From positions 47,337 to 111,336 of the forward strand of contig JBBWZS010000110.1 of NCBI GenBank assembly GCA_039649175.1: 64,000 nt of DNA, in the 5' to 3' direction. Position 1 is the stretch's first letter; each line of letters begins with the position of its first letter. This document shows positions 10,450-18,512 of this stretch, in pieces. Source of the stretch: DATAQC01 sp039649175 (GTDB lineage: Bacteria; Actinomycetota; Acidimicrobiia; Acidimicrobiales; AC-14). The notes below the pieces were generated by a model. It was not told the DNA's origin and made no database searches. It worked only from the letters and a program-made list of their open reading frames with translations. The position numbers were made by a program, and so were the translations under genes.

Positions 10450-10653
10450 ATGGCCGCCAGCGTCGACGAGTTGGTCCGGCGGGTCGCCGCCATCGCCGAG
10501 GCGGCGGCTGCCGGCGACGACGACCGGGTGCCTCGAGGCCGGGGCGCCCTGAGCGTCTCCCAGGAGTTGTTCGAGGTGGAACGGGCCCTCACCGAGGCGG
10601 CTCGCCGGCTGGCCGCCGTGGCCGATGCCCTGCGGGAGGCCGGACGCGGCTGA
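10450..10653 (+). CDS. Small helical protein of unknown function
   Basis: A 67-residue acidic and Ala-rich protein, almost entirely predicted helix (MAASVDELVRRVAAIAEAAA, then FEVERALTEAARRLAAVADA). It resembles short coiled-coil proteins but matches no family I recognise. The ATG is preferred because GGAG lies 9 bp upstream; a GTG 16 codons earlier (at 10402) is possible. It is divergent from hisD, and its stop codon lies inside a strong hairpin. Codon use matches its neighbours, so it is probably real. Confidence 0.65.
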   Translation: MAASVDELVRRVAAIAEAAAAGDDDRVPRGRGALSVSQELFEVERALTEAARRLAAVADALREAGRG

Positions 10654-10678
10654 CGGCGCCCCGTAGGGGCGCCGTCAG
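10650..10678 (+). terminator. Strong hairpin at the end of the small helical gene
   Basis: A perfect 13-bp inverted repeat (CTGACGGCGCCCC / GGGGCGCCGTCAG) with a GTA loop begins at the stop codon. It lacks a T tract, as is common in high-GC actinobacteria. Being symmetrical it could stop transcription from both sides of this convergent region. Confidence 0.7.
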
Positions 10679-10680
10679 CG

Positions 10681-10799
10681 GGCGGTTCGGGCGGCGGAAC
10701 CCGTTGACCGCCAGCGGGACCTAGGTGGCGGGTACCTGGTCCCTTCGCTGAGGATAACGCAACCGGACGGGACTTTTGTTCCCGGCCCGCCGCGATTCT
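10681..10799. other. Structured intergenic segment with several inverted repeats
   Basis: This convergent gap contains no gene I can support but shows three further pairing elements. GGTTC/GAACC lies at 10684-10701. GGGACC(T)AGGT pairs with ACCTGGTCCC at 10716-10743, a 10-bp stem with one bulge. GGGACTTTTGTTCCC lies at 10769-10783. The last is close to the DosR/DevR box GGGACT-WWN-GTCCC but has one extra T. It may be nth termination signals, a small RNA, or a regulator site. Confidence 0.4.
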
Positions 10800-11462
10800 T
10801 CACGGCGCGGAGACGATCACCGCCGAGGGGCAGAAGTCAGCCAGGATGCAGGCGCTGCAGCGGGGCCGGCGCGCCTGGCAGACACGGCGGCCGTGGAGGA
10901 TGAGACGCAGGCTGAGGGCGCCGCGCTCGGCCGCCGGCACCAGGCCGTCGAGGTCGGCCTCCACCTTCACCGGGTCGGTCTCGACGGTCAGGCCCAGCCG
11001 CCGGGCCAGGCGCCCGACGTGGGTGTCGACGGGCAGCCCCGGCAGCCCGAAGCCCACGCTGCGCACCACGTTGGCCGTCTTGCGCCCGACACCGGGCAGC
11101 GTCACCAGGTCGTCCATGGCCGCCGGCACCTCTCCGCCGAAGCGGTCCTGCAGGGCGGTGGCCATGCCCACCAGCGACCGGGCCTTGGCCCGGAACAGCC
11201 CGATGGACTTGATGCGCTCCTCCACGTCCCTTGGGTCGGCGGCGGCCAGGTCGGCGGGCGTGGGCCACGCCGAGAACAGCGCCGGGGTGACGAGGTTGAC
11301 CCGTTCATCGGTGGTCTGGGCCGACAAGATGGTGGCCGTCAGGAGCTGGAAGGGGTCGGCGAAGCGCAGAGCGCACAGGTCGGACGCGCTTCCGGGGTAC
11401 TCGTCGGCGAGACGGACCACGGTCAGTCGGGCCCTTCCACGGGGCGTACGGGGCCTCCCCAC
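10800..11462 (-). CDS. nth: Endonuclease III
   Basis: A 220-residue DNA glycosylase/AP lyase for oxidised pyrimidines. The helix-hairpin-helix LPGVGRKTANVV carries catalytic Lys128, and VDTHVGRLARRLG carries Asp146. A [4Fe-4S] cluster is bound by Cys195, Cys202, Cys205 and Cys211 in the C-x6-C-x2-C-x5-C pattern. The GTG start follows a TAATCT -10 box by 6 nt, supporting a leaderless start. It is divergent from mshD with only 33 bp between start codons. Confidence 0.95.
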   Translation of the reverse strand: MGRPRTPRGRARLTVVRLADEYPGSASDLCALRFADPFQLLTATILSAQTTDERVNLVTPALFSAWPTPADLAAADPRDVEERIKSIGLFRAKARSLVGMATALQDRFGGEVPAAMDDLVTLPGVGRKTANVVRSVGFGLPGLPVDTHVGRLARRLGLTVETDPVKVEADLDGLVPAAERGALSLRLILHGRRVCQARRPRCSACILADFCPSAVIVSAP

Positions 11463-11495
11463 CGCCGCAGATTAGGCCCACTACTGTCGGGCGCC
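11463..11495. promoter_or_regulatory. Back-to-back leaderless promoters of nth and mshD
   Basis: On the minus strand TAATCT (11469-11474) ends 6 nt before the nth GTG. On the plus strand TACTGT (11482-11487) ends 8 nt before the mshD GTG. The two -10 boxes are only 7 bp apart, so two polymerases could not occupy both and each -35 region lies inside the opposite gene. Confidence 0.55.
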
Positions 11496-12470
11496 GTGGC
11501 CCAGTTGGAGGTGAAGCGCCAGATGGGTCGCGGCGACATCGCCGCCGTCGCCGAGTTGCTCGACGTGGCCACCGAGGTCGACGGTCATGCGCCCCTCGGT
11601 GAGCACCAGTGGCTCGACCTGGTGCACGGAGGGCGCGCCGGCTTCGCCGGGCTGGTGGCCTGGGAGCCGGGGCACAGCCACCCCGTCGGCTACGCCCAGC
11701 TCACCCGGCAGGGCGACGGCCGGGGCCACAACTGGGCCCTCGAGTTCGTCGTCGACCCCCACCACCGCGACACCGACCCCACCATCGGCACCACGCTCGT
11801 CCACACCGCGCTGGCGGTGGTGCGCGCCGAGGGCGGCGGCCACGTGCACCTGTGGGTGCCCAAGCCCGGCCCCGAGCACGACCGGATCGCCGAAGCCGTC
11901 GGGCTGAGGCGGGGTCGGGAGCTGCGCCAGCTCCGTCGCCCCTTGCCCCTCGACCATGAGCACACGGCCCCGTCGCCGGCGCTGGCGGTGCGGCCCTTCC
12001 GGGTCGGCCAGGACGAGCAGGCGTGGTTGGAGGTCAACAACCGCGCCTTCAACTGGCACGCCGAACAGGGCGGGTGGGACGCCGCCACCCTGGCCGACCG
12101 GGAGGCCCAGCCGTGGTTCGACCCCGAAGGCTTCCTTCTCCACGAGCGTGACGGGCGCCTGGCCGGGTTCTGCTGGACCAAGGTCCATCCCGACAACGAC
12201 CCGCCGCTGGGCGAGATCTACGTCATCGCCGTCGACCCCGCCTTCCAGGGCCTGGGGCTGGGCCGGGCGCTGGCCGTGGCCGGCCTGAACTGGCTGGCCG
12301 ACCGGGGCCTGGGGACGGCCATGCTCTACGTCGACGGCGACAACGCTCCTGCCCTGCACCTCTACGAGAGGCTCGGCTTCACCGTCGACCACGTCGACCG
12401 GGCCTACACCGCCGACGTCGAAGCCGACGCTCAGCCGGCGCCCACGCCCACCGCCGAACCGATGACATAG
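11496..12470 (+). CDS. mshD: Mycothiol synthase
   Basis: A 324-residue tandem GNAT acetyltransferase that acetylates Cys-GlcN-Ins with acetyl-CoA, the last step of mycothiol synthesis. The N-terminal GNAT half is degenerate. The C-terminal half has the MshD hallmarks NRAFNWHAEQGGW, AGFCWTKVH and EIYVIAVDPAFQGLGLGRAL, the latter being the acetyl-CoA loop. The GTG start is supported by the TACTGT box 8 nt upstream. Its 3' end overlaps the convergent VIT gene by 40 bp. Its presence implies that the organism makes mycothiol rather than glutathione. Confidence 0.92.
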   Translation: MAQLEVKRQMGRGDIAAVAELLDVATEVDGHAPLGEHQWLDLVHGGRAGFAGLVAWEPGHSHPVGYAQLTRQGDGRGHNWALEFVVDPHHRDTDPTIGTTLVHTALAVVRAEGGGHVHLWVPKPGPEHDRIAEAVGLRRGRELRQLRRPLPLDHEHTAPSPALAVRPFRVGQDEQAWLEVNNRAFNWHAEQGGWDAATLADREAQPWFDPEGFLLHERDGRLAGFCWTKVHPDNDPPLGEIYVIAVDPAFQGLGLGRALAVAGLNWLADRGLGTAMLYVDGDNAPALHLYERLGFTVDHVDRAYTADVEADAQPAPTPTAEPMT

Positions 12471-13207
12471 GTGACCGCCGCCGGCACCGCCGACCACAGC
12501 AGCTGACGCCCGGCCGAACGGGCCATCGGCCGTCCGGTGAAGCCGGCCAGTGCCGCTCCCACGGCCAGGGCCGAGACCACGCCCAGCACCATGGACACGA
12601 TGGTCGCCGCCGTCCCCGTGCCGAAGAACCAGGGGAGGAGCGGGATGAGGGCCCCGGCGGAGAAGGCCAGGAACGACGACACGGCGGCGGCGACCGGGGC
12701 GCCCAGCGACTCGGGGTGGATCCCCAGCTCCTCGCGCGCGTGGGTCTCGAGGGCCACCTTGGGGTCGCGCATGAGGGCCTCGGCCAGGTCCTCGGCCACC
12801 GCCGTCTCGATGCCACGGGACCGGTAGAGCTGTACCAGCTCCTGGCGTTCGTGTTCGGGACGGCGCTTGAGCTCCAGGCGCTCCATCTCCAGCTCGCGCT
12901 CGAGGAGCTCCTTCTGGGCGGTCATGGAGATGAACTCCCCCGCCGCCATGGAGACCGAGCCGCCGATGAGGCCGGCCAGACCGGCCAGGCGGACGAACCC
13001 GGCCGCCGGGTGGGCGGCGGCCACGCCCAGGATCAGGGCGACGTTGGACACCAGGCCGTCACTGATCCCGAAGACGGCGGCGCGCGCCGTGCCCCCCTGG
13101 ATGTTGCGGTGATGGGGCTCGGGCGGCTCGGGGCGCACTTCGGACTGACCGGCGGCAGGGCCGTCGGCGGGGAGCGGCGGGGGCGAGTCGGCGGGTCGGC
13201 GGGCCAT
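12431..13207 (-). CDS. VIT1/CCC1-family iron or manganese transporter
   Basis: A 258-residue membrane protein of the vacuolar iron transporter family. After a Pro-rich cytoplasmic tail (residues 1-35) come GISDGLVSNVALILGV, GGSVSMAAGEFISM (membrane segments with the conserved metal-path Met/Glu) and a charged Glu/Arg-rich cytoplasmic helix ELEMERLELKRRPEHERQEL. Two or three further membrane segments complete the five-helix plan. It probably exports Fe2+ or Mn2+ from the cytoplasm. A TAGATT box lies 13 nt before the ATG. Substrate is inferred from family only. Confidence 0.88.
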   Translation of the reverse strand: MARRPADSPPPLPADGPAAGQSEVRPEPPEPHHRNIQGGTARAAVFGISDGLVSNVALILGVAAAHPAAGFVRLAGLAGLIGGSVSMAAGEFISMTAQKELLERELEMERLELKRRPEHERQELVQLYRSRGIETAVAEDLAEALMRDPKVALETHAREELGIHPESLGAPVAAAVSSFLAFSAGALIPLLPWFFGTGTAATIVSMVLGVVSALAVGAALAGFTGRPMARSAGRQLLWSAVPAAVTYVIGSAVGVGAG

Positions 13208-13247
13208 GACAGTGGCGACAAATCTACCCGCGGTCCATCATCGAGGG

Positions 13248-14327
13248 ATGGCTGTGCCCCTGGATCTGAGCGCGGAGGACCTGGCCGGGCTGCTGGCCGG
13301 TGAGCCGGCCTACCGCGCCGGCCAGGTGTGGCGGGCGCTCCACCAGGGGCTGGAGCCGTCGGAGATGACCGATCTGCCCGGACCGCTGCGCCGCAGCCTG
13401 GCCGCCGCTCTGCCCCCGGGCCTGGCCCTGGCCGCCACCTCGGTGAGCGAGGGCGCCGACACCGTGAAGTGGCTCTGGTCGCTGAGCGACGGCTCGTCGG
13501 TGGAGACGGTGCTGATGCTCTATCCCGGGCGGGCCACCGTGTGCGTGTCCTCCCAGGCCGGATGCGCCATGGCCTGCAGCTTCTGCGCCACGGGGCAGGC
13601 GGGCTTCCGCCGCCACCTGACAGGTGGCGAGATCGTGGAGCAGGTCGTGCGGGCGCGACGGGCCGCCCTGCCCCGGCGCCTGTCCAACGTGGTGTTCATG
13701 GGCATGGGTGAACCGCTGGCCAACTACGCCGCCACCTGGGCGGCGGTGGAGCGGCTGCACGGAGAGCTCGGCCTGTCGGCCCGTCACCTCACGGTGTCCA
13801 CCGTGGGCATCGTGCCCGGCATACTGCGCCTGGCCGCCGAGAGCCTGCCCGTCAACCTGGCCGTCTCCCTGCACGCCGCCAACGACGAGCTGCGCAACCA
13901 GCTCGTCCCGATCAACCGGCGGTGGCCCCTGCCCGTGCTGGTCGACGCCTGCCGGACCTGGCACGAGGCCAAGGGCCGGCGCCTCTCGTTCGAGTGGGCA
14001 CTGATCGACTCGGTGAACGACCGCGCCCGTGATGCCGACGAGCTGGCGGCGCTGGCCCGGCCCCTCGCCGCCCACGTCAACCTCATCCCCCTCAACCCCA
14101 CCCCCGGCTACCTCACCCGGGGGACGCCCCCGGCCGGCGTGCGCGCCTTCCGGGACCGCCTGCGCTCCCTCGGTGTCAACGCCACCGTCCGCCGCAACCG
14201 CGGCACCGACATCGACGCCGCCTGCGGCCAACTGGCGGCTCGGACGCTCACCGCGCCTCTCGCCGCGCCTCTCTCCTCGCCGGCGGGCCTCGGCGCCACA
14301 GGCGGCGAAGGGTCCGACCCGGCGTAG
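13248..14327 (+). CDS. rlmN: 23S rRNA/tRNA (adenine-C2) methyltransferase
   Basis: A 359-residue radical SAM methylase that methylates C2 of A2503 in 23S rRNA and A37 in some tRNAs. The [4Fe-4S] cluster cysteines are Cys106, Cys110 and Cys113 (CAMACSFC). FMGMGEPLAN, the SAM-binding region, and the resolving cysteine in GTDIDAACGQL near the C-terminus are all present. The ATG chosen gives MAVPLDLS. A GTG two codons later is better spaced from GAGGG. The last 25 residues are a low-complexity tail. Confidence 0.94.
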   Translation: MAVPLDLSAEDLAGLLAGEPAYRAGQVWRALHQGLEPSEMTDLPGPLRRSLAAALPPGLALAATSVSEGADTVKWLWSLSDGSSVETVLMLYPGRATVCVSSQAGCAMACSFCATGQAGFRRHLTGGEIVEQVVRARRAALPRRLSNVVFMGMGEPLANYAATWAAVERLHGELGLSARHLTVSTVGIVPGILRLAAESLPVNLAVSLHAANDELRNQLVPINRRWPLPVLVDACRTWHEAKGRRLSFEWALIDSVNDRARDADELAALARPLAAHVNLIPLNPTPGYLTRGTPPAGVRAFRDRLRSLGVNATVRRNRGTDIDAACGQLAARTLTAPLAAPLSSPAGLGATGGEGSDPA

Positions 14328-14352
14328 CACGCCGCCTGGCAGACTGTCGGCC

Positions 14353-14712
14353 ATGTCAGAGCAGCGCTTCTTGAACCCCGCGCAGCCCCAGACGCTGCAG
14401 ATCGCCGTGTTCCTCCTGTACCTCAACGGGCTTCTCGAGTTCCTGGCCGTGCTGGTGGGTGGCGCCCTCGGCCTCCTCGGCCTGGTGTTCGTGGTCGGCC
14501 AGCCGGCAGCCGCCTTCGGCATCGCCAACGAGCGTAAGTGGGGCTACATCCTCGGCATCGTCATGGCCGTCGCCCCGTTCGCCGTGCGGTTCTGGTACCT
14601 GGGCAACCCCATCGCCGGCACCCAGATCCTCAACCTGCTCTTCGAGGTCGCCCTCGTCGCCCTTCTCGTGCACCCCCAGAGCCGCGACTACCAGCGCATC
14701 TGGTTCAAGTAG
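14353..14712 (+). CDS. Small multi-pass membrane protein, unknown function
   Basis: A 119-residue protein with three or four predicted membrane segments (about residues 16-36, 41-58, 66-82 and 91-106). The start MSEQRFLNPAQPQTLQIAVFLLYLNG has no signal peptide. It resembles uncharacterised actinobacterial integral membrane proteins, and no catalytic motif is visible. It follows rlmN by 25 bp on the same strand but has no evident functional tie to it. Confidence 0.72.
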   Translation: MSEQRFLNPAQPQTLQIAVFLLYLNGLLEFLAVLVGGALGLLGLVFVVGQPAAAFGIANERKWGYILGIVMAVAPFAVRFWYLGNPIAGTQILNLLFEVALVALLVHPQSRDYQRIWFK

Positions 14713-14719
14713 GCGCCCC

Positions 14720-14740
14720 GGCGAGCCCTGCCGGGTCGCC
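14720..14740. terminator. Possible bidirectional terminator hairpin
   Basis: GGCGA(G)CCC-TGCC-GGGTCGCC forms an 8-bp stem with one bulged G between two convergent genes. There is no T tract. Weak support. Confidence 0.4.
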
Positions 14741-14752
14741 AAGCGCAGAGGC

Positions 14753-15232
14753 TCACCCGGTCCGGGTCGCCGTCCAAGTGCCCTTGGTGCCGGTGTCGAC
14801 CGTGGCGTAGGTTCCGGCCATCGTGGTCCCCGTGACCGTGCCCGTGTAGTTGACGGCTCCGCCCGCCACCAGCCCGAAGCTGACCTTGGTGCCATCGAGG
14901 GTCGCGGTGATCGGACAGCCCGAGGGGCAGGCGCCGGGGATGGTGATGGTTCCCGTGAGGCCCGATCCGGCCTGTTGCCAGAGGATGGTAAAGGTCCCAC
15001 CTGCGCCGGCGGGGCTGGTCTGGCGGTAGTCGCCCGACCACGTGCCCGAAAGGCCGGTGGTTGTGGTTGTCGGTTGGCCTGCCGGGTTGGCGACGCTGGT
15101 CGTCGCCGTGGATGCGGTGGCAGCAACGGTCGTCGGAGCGCTGGACTTCCCGCTGCCACTCGAGCAGGCGGCGGCGCCCAGGATGACAACGACCAGCCCG
15201 ACCAACCACGAGGCCCGTCTGACGCCTCTCAC
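14753..15232 (-). CDS. Small putative lipoprotein
   Basis: A 159-residue secreted protein. The N-terminus MRGVRRASWLVGLVVVILGA has a basic n-region and hydrophobic core and ends at Cys23 (GAAAC), a lipoprotein-type cleavage site. A Ser/Thr/Ala linker of about 40 residues leads to a C-terminal beta-rich domain with repeated Gly/Thr turns (LSGTWSGDYRQTS, GSGLTGTITI, VNYTGTVTG). This plan is common in small actinobacterial surface proteins that bind or scaffold. One Cys pair (CPSGC) is present in the domain. Function unknown. Confidence 0.72.
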   Translation of the reverse strand: MRGVRRASWLVGLVVVILGAAACSSGSGKSSAPTTVAATASTATTSVANPAGQPTTTTTGLSGTWSGDYRQTSPAGAGGTFTILWQQAGSGLTGTITIPGACPSGCPITATLDGTKVSFGLVAGGAVNYTGTVTGTTMAGTYATVDTGTKGTWTATRTG

Positions 15233-15381
15233 TGGTCGCTCACACCACTCTCCATCCCCAGCCGGCTCCTCTGGAGGGTACCGCCCGGACCGTCGGCCAT
15301 CAACCGTGTCGGGGGCTCAGGTAGGTTCGCGGCCCTGGTGAGGTCCCTGGTGGTCGTGACCGGTCGTTGCGCGCCGTGGGC

Positions 15382-15564
15382 ATGAGCGACGCCTTGGTCG
15401 GCGACGGTGCCCAGGTGCTGCTGGTGGTGGCCGTGGGCGGCATGCTGTGGTCGGCGGTGGCCCGGCTGCGGCGGGGGCGCATCGGCGTCGTGCGCTGTCG
15501 AGCGTGCGGGCGTCCCGGGTCGCGCGCCTACCCGCGGTGCCCGTGGTGTGAAGAACCGAGCTGA
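15382..15564 (+). CDS. Small membrane-anchored zinc-ribbon protein
   Basis: A 60-residue protein. One predicted membrane helix (about residues 10-27, VLLVVAVGGMLWSAVA) is followed by a basic stretch and a four-cysteine ribbon, CRACGRPGSRAYPRCPWC. The two CxxC pairs can bind one zinc ion. The ATG was chosen over an earlier in-frame GTG five codons upstream. A possible TAGGTT -10 box lies about 55 bp upstream. It ends 19 bp before the next gene. No function can be assigned. Confidence 0.6.
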   Translation: MSDALVGDGAQVLLVVAVGGMLWSAVARLRRGRIGVVRCRACGRPGSRAYPRCPWCEEPS

Positions 15565-15571
15565 ACGGTCC

Positions 15572-15577
15572 TAGCCT
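15572..15577 (+). promoter_or_regulatory. -10 box for a leaderless DUF255 gene
   Basis: TAGCCT ends 6 nt before the ATG at 15584, the spacing seen at several other genes here. Inferred leaderless start. Confidence 0.45.
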
Positions 15578-15583
15578 CGTTCC

Positions 15584-17596
15584 ATGAACCGTCTGGCCGG
15601 CGAGACGAGCCCGTACCTGCAGCAGCACAAGGACAATCCCGTGGACTGGTACCCCTGGGGTGACGAGGCCTTCGCCCGGGCCCGGGCCGAGGACCGGCCG
15701 GTGCTGTTGTCGGTGGGGTACGCCGCGTGCCACTGGTGCCACGTGATGGCCCACGAGTCCTTCGAGGACCCGGCGACGGCCGCGGTGATGAACGAGTTGT
15801 TCGTCAACATCAAGGTCGACCGCGAGGAGCGACCCGATGTCGACGCCGTGTACATGGAGGCGGTCCAGGCCATGAGCGGTCACGGCGGGTGGCCCATGAC
15901 CATGTTCCTCACGCCCGAGGGGAAGCCCTTCTTCGGCGGCACGTACTTCCCGCCCCAGGCCCGCCCCGGGCTGCCGGCCTTCGTCGAGGTGTGCCGGGCG
16001 GTGGCCGAGGCGTGGGCCGACAGGCGGGACCGCGTCACCGAGCAGGCGGCCGAGCTCAGCGCCGCCTTGGGCCGAATGGGCGACCTGGCCCCGAGCGGGG
16101 GCCGGCGCCCCGGCCCCGAGGCCTCCGTCGCCGCCAGAGACGCCCTCGCCGGCTCGTTCGACCCGCAGTGGGGAGGCTTCGGACGGTCCCCCAAGTTCCC
16201 CCAGCCCGACACCATCGAGGTCCTCCTCCGCCTCCACGCCCGAACGGGCGACCCCGAAGCCCTGGCCATGGCCACCACCACCCTCGACGCCATGGCCGCC
16301 GGGGGCATCTACGACCACCTGGGCGGAGGCTTCCACCGCTACTCGGTCGACCGCCGGTGGCTCGTCCCCCACTTCGAGAAGATGCTCTACGACCAGGCCC
16401 TGCTCGTGCAGGCCTACCTGCACGCCTGGCAGCTCACGGGCGAGGAGCGCCACCTCCAGGTCCTCACCGAGACCGTCGAGTACGTGCGGCGGGACCTGCG
16501 CCACCCTGAGGGGGGCTTCTTCTCGTCGGAGGACGCCGACTCCGAGGGCGTCGAGGGCAAGTTCTACGTGTGGTCGGCCGACGAGCTGGCGGCGGTGGCC
16601 GGGCCCGATGCCGACGAGGCGGCCACGTGGTGGGGCGTGAGCGAGGCCGGCAACTTCCACGAGCCCGCCGGCTCGGGCGGCGCAGCATCCGGTGAGGCAG
16701 GGCCGGGCTCCAACATCCTCCACCGACCCGTGCGTGGTGACCTGGCCCGCTCCGAGGGGGTCGAACGAGCCCGCCAGGCGCTGTTCACGGCACGCGAGGC
16801 GCGGGTCCGCCCCGGCCTCGACGACAAAGTCCTCACCGAATGGAACGGCCTGTTCGTGTCCGCCCTGGCCGAGGCGGCGGCGGCCACGGGACGAACCGAC
16901 TGGCTGGCCGACGCCCGTACCGCCGGGGAGTTCCTCCTCCGGGCGCTGCGGCGCGAGGACGGCCGGTGGCTGCGCTCCTGGCACGTCGGGAAAGCGCAAC
17001 ACCTTGCCTATGCCGGCGACTACGCCGCCCTGGTCGACGCCTTCACCCGGTTGGGCGAGGCGACGGGCGAGGCCCGGTGGGTGGCCGAGGCCCAGTGGGT
17101 GGCCGATGCCCTCATCGAGTTGTTCGCCGACCCCACCAACGGCGGCTTCTTCACGACCGGCGCCGACGCCGAGCGGCTCATCACCCGGTCCAAGGACGTG
17201 CTCGACAACGCACTGCCGTCAGCCAATGCGGTGGCCGCCGTCTCCCTTCACCGCCTCTCGGCCCTGGTCGGCGACGATCGCTACCGCCAGCAGGCAGAGA
17301 CCGTCGTCGCCCTCATGGCCGACACGCTGGCCGACCACCCGTCCGCCCTCTGCCACTTGCTCTGGGCCGTCGACCTCGGTGCTGCTCCTATCGTGGAGGT
17401 AGCGGTGATGGGCGACCGCCCCGATCTGGTGGCGGCAGTGCAACGCCGGTGGCTCCCGGGGGCGGTGCTGGCCTGGGGCGAGCCCTACCCCTCTCCCCTG
17501 TTCACCGATCGTCGAGACGGCCTGGCCTATGTCTGTCGCGACTACACGTGCTCAGCGCCCACCGCCGACGTCGACGAGTTGGTGACCCAGCTCTGA
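15584..17596 (+). CDS. DUF255 thioredoxin-fold / six-hairpin protein (YyaL family)
   Basis: A 670-residue protein of the YyaL/SPATA20 family. The N-terminal thioredoxin-like domain begins MNRLAGETSPYLQQHKDNPV and carries CHWC at residues 49-52, then GGWPMTMFLTP and GTYFPP. The C-terminal two thirds is an alpha/alpha barrel like those of glycosidases and epimerases (GGIYDHLGGGFHRYSVD, WNGLFVSALAEAA). Length is typical. The biochemical role of the family is not established. The presence of a redox CxxC suggests thiol chemistry. It is intact and probably a single-gene transcript. Confidence 0.9.
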   Translation: MNRLAGETSPYLQQHKDNPVDWYPWGDEAFARARAEDRPVLLSVGYAACHWCHVMAHESFEDPATAAVMNELFVNIKVDREERPDVDAVYMEAVQAMSGHGGWPMTMFLTPEGKPFFGGTYFPPQARPGLPAFVEVCRAVAEAWADRRDRVTEQAAELSAALGRMGDLAPSGGRRPGPEASVAARDALAGSFDPQWGGFGRSPKFPQPDTIEVLLRLHARTGDPEALAMATTTLDAMAAGGIYDHLGGGFHRYSVDRRWLVPHFEKMLYDQALLVQAYLHAWQLTGEERHLQVLTETVEYVRRDLRHPEGGFFSSEDADSEGVEGKFYVWSADELAAVAGPDADEAATWWGVSEAGNFHEPAGSGGAASGEAGPGSNILHRPVRGDLARSEGVERARQALFTAREARVRPGLDDKVLTEWNGLFVSALAEAAAATGRTDWLADARTAGEFLLRALRREDGRWLRSWHVGKAQHLAYAGDYAALVDAFTRLGEATGEARWVAEAQWVADALIELFADPTNGGFFTTGADAERLITRSKDVLDNALPSANAVAAVSLHRLSALVGDDRYRQQAETVVALMADTLADHPSALCHLLWAVDLGAAPIVEVAVMGDRPDLVAAVQRRWLPGAVLAWGEPYPSPLFTDRRDGLAYVCRDYTCSAPTADVDELVTQL

Positions 17597-17650
17597 GTGA
17601 GCTCTCGGCGATCGGAGGGTCGGGCACGGCCCCGATGTCGGTGCGGGCCA

Positions 17651-18400
17651 TCAGCGGTGCTCGGGGTTGTCGAAATCGAACCGGCACCCGGCGTCCCACT
17701 CGGAACGCTGGTTCCCGTGGACGGGGATGCCACCGGCGTCCTTCATCATCCGGGCGAGATGGAGCAGGTTCCACGTCATGAACGTGGTGTTGCGGTTGGT
17801 GAAGTCGTTCTCCGGACCGCCCGAGCCGGGGTCGAGGTAGGAGGGCCCCGGTCCCGCCTCGCCGATCCATCCCGAGTCGGCCTGGGGCGGGATGACGTAG
17901 CCGAGGTGTTGGAGCGAGTACAACATGTTCATGGCACAGTGCTTGACCCCGTCCTCGTTGCCGGTGATGAGGCAACCGGCGACACGGCCGTAGTAGCGGT
18001 ACTGGCCGGCGTCGTTGAGCAGGTGCGAGTTGCCGTAGAGGCGTTCGATGATCTGGGTGCACACCGAGGACTTCTCGCCCAGCCAGATGGCGGTGCAGAG
18101 CACGAGGATGTCGGCCGCCATGACCTTTTCGAAGATGGCCGGCCACTCGTCGCGCTCCCACCCGTGCTCAGTCATGTCGGGCCACACGCCGGTTGCGATG
18201 TCGTGGTCGAGGGCGCGAACGACCTCGACGGTCACCCCCTGACGGCGCATGATCTCGATCGACCGGTCGGCCAGCCCCTGGGTGTGCGACACCTCAGGCG
18301 ATCGCTTGAGCGTGCAGTTGATGAACAGCGCCCGCAGGTCACTGAAGTCCCACTGGCTCTGCCTGCAGAGCTCCTCCTGCTTGGCTGTCAGCTCGGTCAT
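17651..18400 (-). CDS. NAD(P)H-dependent FMN reductase / flavodoxin-fold oxidoreductase
   Basis: A 249-residue flavodoxin-fold protein. The strand-loop NCTLKRSPEVSHTQG matches the FMN phosphate-binding loop of this family, and LCTAIWLGEKSS and GCLITGNEDGVKH provide flavin contacts. It is intact and longer than minimal members (about 180-200), with a C-terminal extension ending in GCRFDFDNPEHR. GGAGGA lies 6 bp before the ATG. It follows the SRPBCC gene by 112 bp on the same strand and may belong to the same detoxification-like group. Substrate is unknown. Confidence 0.83.
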   Translation of the reverse strand: MTELTAKQEELCRQSQWDFSDLRALFINCTLKRSPEVSHTQGLADRSIEIMRRQGVTVEVVRALDHDIATGVWPDMTEHGWERDEWPAIFEKVMAADILVLCTAIWLGEKSSVCTQIIERLYGNSHLLNDAGQYRYYGRVAGCLITGNEDGVKHCAMNMLYSLQHLGYVIPPQADSGWIGEAGPGPSYLDPGSGGPENDFTNRNTTFMTWNLLHLARMMKDAGGIPVHGNQRSEWDAGCRFDFDNPEHR

Positions 18401-18512
18401 CGCTGTCCTCCGATCGACGCGTCTCGCATCAGGTCCACCTCTCGACCGCTCCGGCCGTCACACTGTGTCCTCGCATGAAGCCGCAGCGTTACAGGATTTG
18501 ACCGATCGATGC

